This document shows, one piece after another, positions 7,866 to 14,695 of a stretch of DNA of 33,123 nt. The notes under the pieces are model-generated. The model was not told the DNA's origin, did not search any database, and saw only the letters and a list, made by a program, of their open reading frames with translations. Both the position numbers and the translations under genes were made by a program. How positions within the stretch are numbered: the stretch's first letter is position 1; each line of letters opens with the position of its first letter. Source of the DNA: Myxococcales bacterium (GTDB lineage Bacteria > Myxococcota_A > Polyangia > Palsa-1104); contig JAQBQH010000171.1 of NCBI GenBank assembly GCA_028287105.1, forward strand, positions 1 to 33,123, written 5' to 3'.

Positions 7866-9839
7866 ATGAACCCGAAGGGCATCCTCACGACGCTGCTCCT
7901 GGCGAGCAGCTTTACCGCCGCCGCGCCCGCCGCCGCCGAGCCGCCGCCGCTGATCGCGCGCGACATCCTGTTCGGCAACCCGGAGAAGACCAGCCCGCAG
8001 ATCTCGCCCGACGGCAAGAAGCTGGCCTGGATCGCGCCCGACAAGAAGAACGTCCTGCAGGTGTGGGTCAAGACCATCGGCGCCAGCGACGACAAGGTCA
8101 TCACCGCCGACAAGAAGCGCGGCATCCGCATGTTCCAGTGGGCCATGGACGGCCGCACGCTGCTCTACAACCAGGACGCCGACGGCGACGAGAACTGGCA
8201 CGTCTACGGCGTCGATCTACCGACGGGAAGCGTGCGCGACTACACGCCGTTCCAGGGCGTGCAGGGCGGCATCCTGGACATCAACGAGAAGTATCCCGAG
8301 TCCATCCTGGTGGCGCTGAACGTCCGCGACAAGAAGCTCCACGACGTCTATCGCTGCGATCTCAAGACGGGCGCGCTCACCGTCGATACCCAGAATCCGG
8401 GCGACGTCGCCGGCTGGACCGTCGACAACGGGATGGTCGTGCGCGGCGCCCAGGTGTCGCTCCCCGACGGCGGCACCGAGCTGCGCGTGCGCGACGACGC
8501 CAAGTCACCCTGGCGCACGCTCCTCAAGGCGTCGCAGGAAGAGACCGTCGACCTCCACGGCTTCACGCCCGACGACAAGGGCGTCCTCATCGGCAGCTCG
8601 CTCGGCAGCGATACGACGCGGCTCGTCGAGCGCGACCTCGCGAGCGGCAAGGAGAAGGTGATCGCCGAGCGCAAGGACGTCGACGCCGGCAGCGTCGTCG
8701 TGCACCCGACCAAGCACCACGTGCAGGCGGTCTCGTTCGCGCGCGGCCGCACCGAGTGGCAGGTCGTGGACCCGTCGGTGAAGGACGACTTCGCCGCGCT
8801 CAAGAAGGTCTACGACGGCGACTTCGGCATCATCAACCGCGACCTCGCCGACAAGACCTGGCTCGTCGCCTACACGCTCGACCGGGGCCCGGTGCGCTTC
8901 TACGCCTACGACCGCGCGTCGAAGAAGGCGAAGTTCCTGTTCGTGCATCAGCCCAAGCTCGAGGGGCTGAAGCTGTCGGAGATGAAGGCGTTCACCGTCA
9001 CCGCGCGCGACGGCCTCAAGCTGCCGGTCTACCTGACGCTGCCGGCCGGCTACGCGGGCAAGAACCTGCCGCTCGTGCTCAACGTCCACGGCGGTCCGTG
9101 GGCGCGCGATCGTTGGGGCTTCCGTCCCGACGTGCAGTGGTTCGCCAACCGCGGCTACGCCGTCCTGCAGGTCAACTTCCGCGGCTCGACCGGCTACGGC
9201 AAGAAGCACCTGCACGCCGGTGACAAGCAGTGGGGCAAGGCGATGCACACCGACTTGCTCGATGCCGTGGCCTGGGCAGTCAAGGAGGGCTACGCCGACC
9301 CGAAGCGCGTCGCCATCTACGGCGGCTCCTACGGCGGCTACTCCGCGCTCGCCGGCGCCGCCTTCTCGCCCGACGTGTTCAAGTGCGCGGTCGACATCGT
9401 CGGCCCGTCGAACCTGTTCACCCTGCTCAAAACCATCCCGCCCTACTGGCAGCCGATGGTGGCGCTGTTCCACTCGCGCATGGGCGACCCGGAGAAGGAC
9501 AAGGAGCTGTTGAAGGCGGCCTCACCGCTGTTCTCGGCCGACAAGATTCGCATCCCGATGCTGATCGGTCAGGGCGCCAACGATCCGCGCGTCAATCAGG
9601 CCGAGGCGGAGCAGATCGTCGCCGCGCTCGAGAAGAACGGCCAGCACGCGGTCTACGTCCTCTACAGCGACGAGGGGCACGGCTTCGCCCGCCCCGAGAA
9701 CCGCATCGACTTCAACGCCCGCTCCGAGAAGTTTCTGCACGAGCACCTCGGTGGGCGCTTCGAGCCGCTGGTCGGCGACAAGATCCCCGGCTCGTCCGCC
9801 GTGGTGAAGGAAGTCGGCAAGAAAGTCTCCGCGAACTAG
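7866..9839 (+). CDS. Exported S9-family prolyl oligopeptidase-type peptidase
   Basis: This 657-residue protein has a Sec signal peptide (hydrophobic 6-22, cleavage near AAA-EP). Residues about 35-370 form the beta-propeller of S9 peptidases, with blade phrases such as KTSPQISPDGKKLAWIAPD and RMFQWAMDGRTLLYNQDADG. Residues 380-640 are the alpha/beta hydrolase. The triad is Ser488 in GGSYGGYS, Asp573 in GANDPRVN and His605 in DEGHGFARPEN. The oxyanion-region motif NVHGGPWARD is present. It should cleave short peptides or acyl-peptides after export, in peptide scavenging. The closest named group is dipeptidyl/acylaminoacyl peptidase. The start is firm: AGGAGGGGACC lies just upstream of ATG. Its 3' end faces the receiver gene with a six-base gap. 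Confidence 0.93.
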   Translation: MNPKGILTTLLLASSFTAAAPAAAEPPPLIARDILFGNPEKTSPQISPDGKKLAWIAPDKKNVLQVWVKTIGASDDKVITADKKRGIRMFQWAMDGRTLLYNQDADGDENWHVYGVDLPTGSVRDYTPFQGVQGGILDINEKYPESILVALNVRDKKLHDVYRCDLKTGALTVDTQNPGDVAGWTVDNGMVVRGAQVSLPDGGTELRVRDDAKSPWRTLLKASQEETVDLHGFTPDDKGVLIGSSLGSDTTRLVERDLASGKEKVIAERKDVDAGSVVVHPTKHHVQAVSFARGRTEWQVVDPSVKDDFAALKKVYDGDFGIINRDLADKTWLVAYTLDRGPVRFYAYDRASKKAKFLFVHQPKLEGLKLSEMKAFTVTARDGLKLPVYLTLPAGYAGKNLPLVLNVHGGPWARDRWGFRPDVQWFANRGYAVLQVNFRGSTGYGKKHLHAGDKQWGKAMHTDLLDAVAWAVKEGYADPKRVAIYGGSYGGYSALAGAAFSPDVFKCAVDIVGPSNLFTLLKTIPPYWQPMVALFHSRMGDPEKDKELLKAASPLFSADKIRIPMLIGQGANDPRVNQAEAEQIVAALEKNGQHAVYVLYSDEGHGFARPENRIDFNARSEKFLHEHLGGRFEPLVGDKIPGSSAVVKEVGKKVSAN

Positions 9840-9845
9840 CACCTC

Positions 9846-10217
9846 TCAGCGCCGGCAGTGGTTCTCGATCGCCTCCAGCAGCGCGTCCAGCCGAACCGGT
9901 TTTCTGAGGTACGCGGCCGCCCCGGCCGGCGGCGGCAGATCGCCCGCGGCCGAAATCACGACGATGGGAATGGCGCGCAGCTGCGCGTCGGCGAAGATCG
10001 CTTCCAGCATCTGCCAGCCGTTCATCACCGGCATCCATAGATCGAGCAGCACGAGGGAGGTCTCGGGCCGGGCGCGCAGCCGCTCCAGCCCCTCCGCGCC
10101 GTTCTTCGCCTGCTCCACGGCAAAGCCTTCGTCGACGAGCAGCGCAGCCATCGTCTCGCGAATTGCCTGATCGTCCTCGACTAGCAGGATGGTCTTGGCG
10201 CCCGACACCCCTGACAT
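9846..10217 (-). CDS. Single-domain response regulator receiver protein
   Basis: The 123 residues form one receiver domain with no output domain. The acidic pair Glu14-Asp15-Asp16 (LLVEDD), phosphoacceptor Asp59 in LLDLWMP, Ser89 in VVISA and Lys106 in YLRKP are all in place, so it should be phosphorylated by a histidine kinase and act by protein contact. No kinase gene is adjacent, so the partner lies elsewhere. It is divergent from the TetR gene, with an 83-base gap that contains the TetR-type palindromes. Co-regulation is possible, though these sit nearer the TetR start. The 3' end lies six bases from the converging peptidase gene. Confidence 0.92.
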   Translation of the reverse strand: MSGVSGAKTILLVEDDQAIRETMAALLVDEGFAVEQAKNGAEGLERLRARPETSLVLLDLWMPVMNGWQMLEAIFADAQLRAIPIVVISAAGDLPPPAGAAAYLRKPVRLDALLEAIENHCRR

Positions 10218-10263
10218 CGTAAGACGTTCGCGGTCATCCCTGCAATGCGGCAGGGAGTACTTG

Positions 10264-10293
10264 ACTGACCAGTGGTCAGTGACCTAAGGTCAC
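10264..10293. promoter_or_regulatory. Two adjoining perfect palindromes, candidate TetR operator
   Basis: Two inverted repeats abut, eight bases before the tetR ATG. The first, ACTGACCAGTGGTCAGT (10264-10280), has eight-base perfect arms around a central G. The second, GTGACCTAAGGTCAC (10279-10293), has seven-base perfect arms around a central A. Both carry the TGACC/GGTCA half-site, 14 bases centre to centre (10272 and 10286). TTGACT at 10261-10266 could be a -35 element overlapped by the first site. This is the classic layout of an autoregulated TetR operator bound by two dimers. The repeats are seen directly; the binding protein is inferred from position. Confidence 0.7.
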
Positions 10294-10300
10294 CCACGAA

Positions 10301-10966
10301 ATGGCCGCCAACCGCACCGCCCGCCAAATTCGCGCCGACGATACCCGGGCGCGCCTGTTCGCCGCCGCCACCGAGCTCTTCGCCACCCGGGGGTACCACG
10401 AGGCCTCGGTCGACGCCATCGTCAAGCGCGCCGGCGTCGCCAAGGGCACCTTCTTCGTCCACTTCGCCACCAAGGACGCGGTCATCGTCGACCTGGTGCG
10501 CATGCAGACGCGCGCCGCCAAGCGCGCCCGCACGGCCGCGGTCCCGCAGGGTCCCGTGGCCGCGTTGCGCGCCGCGGTCCTCGCCCTCGGCGAGCAGGCG
10601 GGCCTGAGCCGCGAGCTCAGCCGCGCCGTCCTCGAGGCCACCCTGGAGAACGCCGACGTCTCGGGCGACGCCGACCAGATGTTCGGCGAGATCCTCGCCG
10701 ACATGACCGCCGACGCGCGCGCCGCCATCGAAGCCGGCGTGCTGCACGCCAGTCGCGACCCCGTCCTGATCGCGCGCGCCCTCATGGCCTCGTACCTGGG
10801 GGCCGCCCTGCACTTCTGCTCCAGCCGCAAGAGCGGTCCGCTGCTCGAAATCCTGGCGCCGCTCGTCGACGCCAACATTCAAGGCTTCATGAACCCGGAG
10901 GCTTCGCATGACCCCTCGCCTCGTACTCGCACTCCTGGTCGCCGTCGCCGGCGGCTGCTCGACTAA
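10301..10966 (+). CDS. TetR/AcrR-family transcriptional repressor
   Basis: This 221-residue protein has an N-terminal TetR helix-turn-helix (about 12-60). Diagnostic stretches are RLFAAATELFATRGYHEASV, IVKRAGVAKGTFFVHFATKD and the following helix. The rest is the all-helical ligand and dimer domain. TetR repressors bind palindromes and release on ligand binding; the two palindromes directly upstream suggest autorepression. The last 20 residues (PSPRTRTPGRRRRRLLD) are an unusual Arg-rich tail. They are encoded where the frame runs 59 bases into the esterase gene, so the tail may be a by-product of the overlap. The downstream esterase is the likely co-regulated target. The effector is unknown. 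Confidence 0.92.
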   Translation: MAANRTARQIRADDTRARLFAAATELFATRGYHEASVDAIVKRAGVAKGTFFVHFATKDAVIVDLVRMQTRAAKRARTAAVPQGPVAALRAAVLALGEQAGLSRELSRAVLEATLENADVSGDADQMFGEILADMTADARAAIEAGVLHASRDPVLIARALMASYLGAALHFCSSRKSGPLLEILAPLVDANIQGFMNPEASHDPSPRTRTPGRRRRRLLD

Positions 10967-11927
10967 GACCACTGCCGCGGGCGGAACCGATCTCGGCGGC
11001 AGCGGAACCGGCGGCAACGGCGGCGCCGGTGGTGGTGGTGGCGGCGGCGCGGGCGGTAGTGGCGGCGGCGGGGGCGGCGGCGGCGTGACCACGAGCTGTA
11101 CCGGCAAGACGGCGCCGGCGATGGCCGACGACACCTGGACCATCGCCTCCGGCGGCCTCATGCGCACCGTCGAGGTGCACGTGCCGGCCAGCTACGACCC
11201 GGCCAAGGGCACGCCGCTGGTCCTCAACTTCCACGGCTACACCTCGAACGGCGCCCAGGAAAACCTGCTGTCGCAGATGTCGGCCAAGTCCGACGCCGCC
11301 GGCTTCATCGTCCTGTACCCCGAGGGCACCGGCTCCTCGCCGTCGTGGAACGCGGGCGCCTGCTGCGGCGAAGCCGCCATGAACAACGTCGACGACATCG
11401 GCTTCGTCAAGGCCATCCTCGACACCGCCAGCGACAAGCTCTGCGTCGATCAAAAGCGCATCTACGCCACCGGCATGTCAAACGGCGGCTTCCTCTCGCA
11501 CCGCATCGGCTGCGAGCTGGCCGACCGCTTCGCCGCCGTCGCCCCCGTCGCTGGCGTCCTCGGCGTCGCCACCTGCACGCCCTCCCGTCCGATGCCGATC
11601 ATCCACTTCCACGGCACCATGGACACCCTCGTCCCCTACGACGGCAACGCCAGCATGGGCTTCGCGTCGGTGCCGAGCACCTTCGCCGGCTGGGGCGCGC
11701 GCAACGGCTGCACCGACCAGCCGTCGGAGACCTTCCGCATGGCCGACGCCCACTGCAGCTCCTACCTCGCCTGCGCCGGCGGCTCCCAGGTCACCCTGTG
11801 CACCGTCGACAATGGCGGCCACACCTGGCCCGGCGGCACGGCCATCCCCGGCCTCGGCTACACCACCACGAACATCTCGGCCACCGACAGCATGTGGTCG
11901 TTTTTCCAAGCACATCCGCTTCCGTAG
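10908..11927 (+). CDS. Exported lipoprotein esterase, PHB-depolymerase/feruloyl-esterase type
   Basis: The ATG has GGAGG at 10897-10901, six bases upstream, so the start is secure despite the 59-base overlap with tetR. The 339-residue product has a lipoprotein signal (lipobox VAGGC, Cys17). A Gly-dominated linker (about 25-62) follows, then an alpha/beta hydrolase of the LpqC/poly(3-hydroxybutyrate) depolymerase group. Motifs are LVLNFHGYTSNG (oxyanion), Ser191 in GMSNGG, Asp239 in HGTMDTLVPY and His305 in GGHTWPGG. Multiple Cys residues suggest disulfides. Family members hydrolyse polyhydroxyalkanoates, feruloyl or acetyl esters on polysaccharides, and the sequence alone does not choose between them. 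Tethered by its lipid and flexible linker, it should act at the cell surface, probably under TetR control. Confidence 0.88.
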   Translation: MTPRLVLALLVAVAGGCSTKTTAAGGTDLGGSGTGGNGGAGGGGGGGAGGSGGGGGGGGVTTSCTGKTAPAMADDTWTIASGGLMRTVEVHVPASYDPAKGTPLVLNFHGYTSNGAQENLLSQMSAKSDAAGFIVLYPEGTGSSPSWNAGACCGEAAMNNVDDIGFVKAILDTASDKLCVDQKRIYATGMSNGGFLSHRIGCELADRFAAVAPVAGVLGVATCTPSRPMPIIHFHGTMDTLVPYDGNASMGFASVPSTFAGWGARNGCTDQPSETFRMADAHCSSYLACAGGSQVTLCTVDNGGHTWPGGTAIPGLGYTTTNISATDSMWSFFQAHPLP

Positions 11928-11942
11928 CGCCCGGCTCGCCCT

Positions 11943-11999
11943 CCTCCGGGAACCTCCACGCACCTTCGGTGTCTGTGATTCACTCGGTTCCCCGGGAGG
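11943..11999 (+). promoter_or_regulatory. Long imperfect inverted repeat covering the ribosome binding site of the JAMM gene
   Basis: CCTCCGGGAACC (11943-11954) pairs with GGTTCCCCGGGAGG (11986-11999), giving 12 base pairs with two single-base bulges on the 3' side. The loop itself holds a small hairpin CACC-TTC-GGTG (11961-11971). The 3' arm includes GGGAGG, the best Shine-Dalgarno for ATG 12005. It could terminate esterase transcription (though it has no T-tract) or hide the ribosome binding site in the mRNA. The pairing is seen directly; the role is inferred. Confidence 0.45.
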
Positions 12000-12004
12000 C
12001 CTTG

Positions 12005-12841
12005 ATGCTGTCGACGCCCGCCACGGCAGTAACGCTCTACCTCTCGTCGGCGGTGGTGCTCTCCGGCGCCTTCGCCATCCGCACCGACCCGGTCACCGAT
12101 CCCATCCGCCCGCTCGAACGCGCCCACGCCCGCGGCGACGTCGCCCCGGGCATCCCGCTGCTCGACCCCGCCGACCCGATGGCCAACCAGGCGGTGCTGA
12201 TGGAGTCCATCGCCGCCGTCGACGACGTCTCGGCCTGCCGCGGTCGCACCATCGCGCTGGCCACCGGCGGGCGCCTCTCGCGCGTTCGCTTCGACCGGCG
12301 CACCGTCTGCCAGCTCGGTCGGCTCAAGCAGATCTCGGTCGCCCAGCCGGGCTTCGGCGCCCGCGGCCTCGCCGAGGTCGCCGCCTTCGTCCTCGGCCGC
12401 CGGCACAAGGGCGACGTGACGGTCACGCGCATCGTCGTGCCGCCCTTCCGCTTCACCGGCGCCACGCTCTCGTTCGTGCCGGCGGATCTCGGCCCGCTCG
12501 CCGCCGACGAGCAGCTCATCGGCACCTATCACACGCACCCCGACGACGATTGGCATCAGGGGCTGCTCTCGCGCGTCGACCTCGGCTTCATGAGCACCGG
12601 CCACGTCGACTTCCACGGCCGCGTCGGCTGGCTCGCCTCCCAATCGGATGCGCTCGACTGGCTCTTCGACATCGTCGAGCCGCGCAACGGCGACTGGAAC
12701 GTCTTCGCGCACGACCGCGAAATCATCGAGCAGCTGACCGCCCAGTGTGCCGGTCGCGATTGCCCGCTCGACGCGCTGCGGCTGCCCGGCACCGACTACT
12801 ATCTGCTGGCGCGTTACTACGAGGAGCGGTCCGGCCTATAA
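12005..12841 (+). CDS. Exported or membrane-anchored JAMM (JAB/MPN) metallopeptidase-like protein
   Basis: The frame is open far upstream, but ATG 12005 follows GGGAGG and yields 278 residues. The N-terminus has a hydrophobic stretch (about 7-24) that may be a signal peptide (SGAFA/IR) or an anchor. Residues about 118-225 match the JAMM fold: GLAEVAAFVLGRRHKGDV, then VTRIVVPP, and the metal motif GTYHTHP with S-x-x-D. Expected zinc ligands are His176, His178 and Asp192, with Glu124 as catalytic acid. The spacing is H-x-H-x13-D rather than the usual x10, a small insertion rich in Asp. JAMM enzymes cleave isopeptide or peptide bonds (deubiquitinases; bacterial RadC-, Mec+- or Rri1-type). An exported one is unusual. 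It is first in a four-gene operon; the substrate is unknown. Confidence 0.72.
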   Translation: MLSTPATAVTLYLSSAVVLSGAFAIRTDPVTDPIRPLERAHARGDVAPGIPLLDPADPMANQAVLMESIAAVDDVSACRGRTIALATGGRLSRVRFDRRTVCQLGRLKQISVAQPGFGARGLAEVAAFVLGRRHKGDVTVTRIVVPPFRFTGATLSFVPADLGPLAADEQLIGTYHTHPDDDWHQGLLSRVDLGFMSTGHVDFHGRVGWLASQSDALDWLFDIVEPRNGDWNVFAHDREIIEQLTAQCAGRDCPLDALRLPGTDYYLLARYYEERSGL

Positions 12842-13464
12842 TGATGCTCATGCGTACCAGCAGCGTCCTCTTCGTCGCCCTTTGTCTCATCGGCTGCGCG
12901 CACCAGGGCGGACAGCAGCCGTCCGCCCACTGGGCAGGTCAGCCGTTCGATCTGGAGCAGCGCGGCTCGCGCATCACTGGTCAGGTCTGCGGCATGGATC
13001 TGACGCTCGACCAGCAAGCGACCGAGGACGGCTCGGTGGCGCTCACCGGCTTCATCGACGGCCGCTTCCCCGTGCACCTGGCGGCGCGCGACGACGGCAA
13101 CGTGCACGCCATCACCGGCGGCTTCGGCACGCGCGCCGGCAACGCCGTCGTCGACCTGCGCCTGCACCCGCAAGCGCTCGAGGGGCGCCTCGGCTTCCGT
13201 CGCTTCGCGCTCGCCGCCGAGGGCGACCGGCTCACCGGCACCATGCAGATCTCCGGCGCCATCGAGCCGTCCGAAGCCGTCGTCGAAGGGCGCACGCAGC
13301 TGGCGTCGCTGCCGCTGGCGACGCAGGCCGCGCTCGTCCCGGCGCTGCTCAGCTGCAACGTCCAGCGCGTCGGCCACTACGGTCGCAGCTCGCTCTACGT
13401 CAAGGTCGGCGGCCCCGCCGGCGCGCTGCCGCATCAGTCGTCGAGCGTCTACACCGGCGACTGA
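12841..13464 (+). CDS. Lipoprotein of unknown function
   Basis: The start ATG shares its A with the TAA stop of the JAMM gene (TAATG), indicating translational coupling. Alternative in-frame ATGs at 12844 and 12850 exist. The product has 207 residues, with a hydrophobic signal and lipobox LIGC (Cys19). The mature part is beta-rich with repeated Gly turns and phrases such as DLTLDQQATEDGSVALTGFI and AEGDRLTGTMQISGAIEPSE, resembling a small lipocalin-like or immunoglobulin-like sheet. Two further Cys (near 50 and 177) could pair. I do not recognise a family. Position between a JAMM protein and a membrane phosphatase-type enzyme suggests an envelope partner of one of them. Confidence 0.75.
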   Translation: MMLMRTSSVLFVALCLIGCAHQGGQQPSAHWAGQPFDLEQRGSRITGQVCGMDLTLDQQATEDGSVALTGFIDGRFPVHLAARDDGNVHAITGGFGTRAGNAVVDLRLHPQALEGRLGFRRFALAAEGDRLTGTMQISGAIEPSEAVVEGRTQLASLPLATQAALVPALLSCNVQRVGHYGRSSLYVKVGGPAGALPHQSSSVYTGD

Positions 13465-13467
13465 CGG

Positions 13468-14394
13468 TTGCATCGCTTCCGCCCCGAAGAGGCGCTGCTC
13501 GCGCTGTACGGCATCGCCCTGGTCGCCATCATGGCGACGACCGGTCACTGGACCTTCACCAGCACCATGCACGGCCGCTTCCTCGAGGCGTTCCTGCTGC
13601 TGGCGCTGCTGGTGCTCTTGCGCGGCTATTTTCGCGCGCGCGGCATCGGCTCGACCTGGGAGGCGCTCAAGGTCGCGGCGCCGCCGGCCGCGATGGTGGT
13701 GCGCGACTTCCTGCCGTTCCTTTTGGCGCTGCTCTTCTACGAGACGCTGCACGATCTGACGCCGCTCGTGCGACACGACGTCGTCGACGCTGCGCTGATC
13801 GCCATCGACCGCGCCGTCCTCGGGGTCGACGTCTCGGTCTGGATGGGCCGCTTCGCCACCGCCGGGCTGACGCAGGTGATGGTCTTCTGCTACCTGAGCT
13901 ACTTCTTCGCGCCCGCGATCCTGGCGGCGATGATCTACTGGGCCGGACAGCGACAGCTCTTCCGCGATTTTCTCGTCTCGTTGTGCGTCACCACGCTGCT
14001 CGGCTACAGCGGCTATCTGCTGGTGCCGGCGGTCGGGCCGTATCTCTTTCAAGCGGAGCTCTTTCCCGATCGCTTGCCCGGCGGCGAGCTGCACCGCTTC
14101 GAGTCGATGATCCGCACCATCGATTCGCTCAAGGGTTTCGCGCGCGACTGTTTCCCGTCGCTGCATACGGCGCACACCACCGTCGTCCTGGTGTTCGCGT
14201 GGCGCTTCTCCAAGGTCGCCTTCGCCGTCTATCTTCCCATCGCGGTCGGGCTCTACATCTCGACGATGTACCTCCGCATGCACTACGCGGTCGACGTGCT
14301 GGCCGGGTTCGTCACCGCCGCCATCGCGGTCACGATGGGGCCGCGGCTCGAGCGCTGGTGGTATCGCCGCGCGCCGGCTATCCTCGCCGCATGA
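13468..14394 (+). CDS. PAP2-superfamily membrane enzyme, Aur1/inositolphosphotransferase-like
   Basis: A TTG start three bases after the preceding stop gives 308 residues; an ATG at codon 22 is a fallback. About six membrane segments are visible (for example 40-52, 81-91, 139-157, 168-186, 238-247, 252-268). The catalytic core is of the PAP2_3 type: GYSGYLLVPAVGPY, PSLHTAHT with His233, and YLRMHYAVDVLAG with His272 and Asp276. This HY-x-x-D form, rather than a canonical SRxxxxxHxxxD box, is that of Aur1/IPC-synthase-like and inositolphosphotransferase-type members. They move phosphoryl head groups between membrane lipids. It probably makes or remodels an inositol- or sphingo-type lipid; plain lipid phosphatase activity is the alternative. 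ATGA overlap couples it to the acyl-CoA-binding protein. Confidence 0.85.
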   Translation: MHRFRPEEALLALYGIALVAIMATTGHWTFTSTMHGRFLEAFLLLALLVLLRGYFRARGIGSTWEALKVAAPPAAMVVRDFLPFLLALLFYETLHDLTPLVRHDVVDAALIAIDRAVLGVDVSVWMGRFATAGLTQVMVFCYLSYFFAPAILAAMIYWAGQRQLFRDFLVSLCVTTLLGYSGYLLVPAVGPYLFQAELFPDRLPGGELHRFESMIRTIDSLKGFARDCFPSLHTAHTTVVLVFAWRFSKVAFAVYLPIAVGLYISTMYLRMHYAVDVLAGFVTAAIAVTMGPRLERWWYRRAPAILAA

Positions 14395-14663
14395 GCCCCG
14401 CGACCACCATCGAAGAGCGCTTCTCGGACGCGCAGGCGCGCGTCAAGACGCTCACCAGCGCCCCGTCGACGACCGATCTGCTCGAGCTGTACGCGCTCTA
14501 CAAGCAGGGCTCCGCGGGCGACGTCGACGGCAAGCGCCCCGGCATGCTCGACATCAAGGGGCGCGCCAAGTTCGACGCCTGGAGCGGCAAGAAGGGGCTG
14601 TCCAAGGCGCAGGCGATGGAGGCGTACGTCGCCGTCGTCGACAAGTTGCTGGCGACGAAGTAG
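14391..14663 (+). CDS. Acyl-CoA-binding protein (ACBP)
   Basis: The start overlaps the PAP2 stop (ATGA). The 90 residues cover the whole ACBP domain with its hallmark: LYALYKQGSAGDVDGKRPG, then LDIKGRAKFDAWSGKKGLS and AMEAYVAVVDKL. In the family, the Tyr and Lys residues of the YKQ and KxxAW motifs hold the CoA part of long-chain acyl-CoA. It is a soluble cytosolic carrier that protects and delivers acyl-CoA. ACBP is widespread in eukaryotes and patchy in bacteria, myxobacteria among them. Coupling to an Aur1-like membrane enzyme suggests acyl-CoA supply for complex lipid synthesis. Length and motif make the call very safe; the pathway link is inference. Confidence 0.95.
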   Translation: MSPATTIEERFSDAQARVKTLTSAPSTTDLLELYALYKQGSAGDVDGKRPGMLDIKGRAKFDAWSGKKGLSKAQAMEAYVAVVDKLLATK

Positions 14664-14680
14664 CCGCGACCCGCAGCCGA

Positions 14681-14694
14681 GCGCGAGGCCGCGC
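14681..14694. terminator. Possible hairpin between converging genes
   Basis: GCGCG-AGGC-CGCGC forms a five-base-pair stem with a four-base loop in the 32-base gap between the converging ACBP and ABC permease genes. No T-tract follows on either strand. Position suits a bidirectional terminator, but such stems arise easily in G+C-rich DNA. Confidence 0.22.
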
Positions 14695-14695
14695 G

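Noticed and set aside
11037-11087. GGC/GGT-rich run that could be taken for a non-coding low-complexity repeat
   Set aside because: It is in frame and encodes the Gly linker of the esterase lipoprotein; it is not an independent element.
12817-14283. Long antisense open frame opposite the lipoprotein and PAP2 genes
   Set aside because: The composition is His/Gln/Arg-rich with no recognisable motif. The plus strand carries coupled genes with clear motifs.
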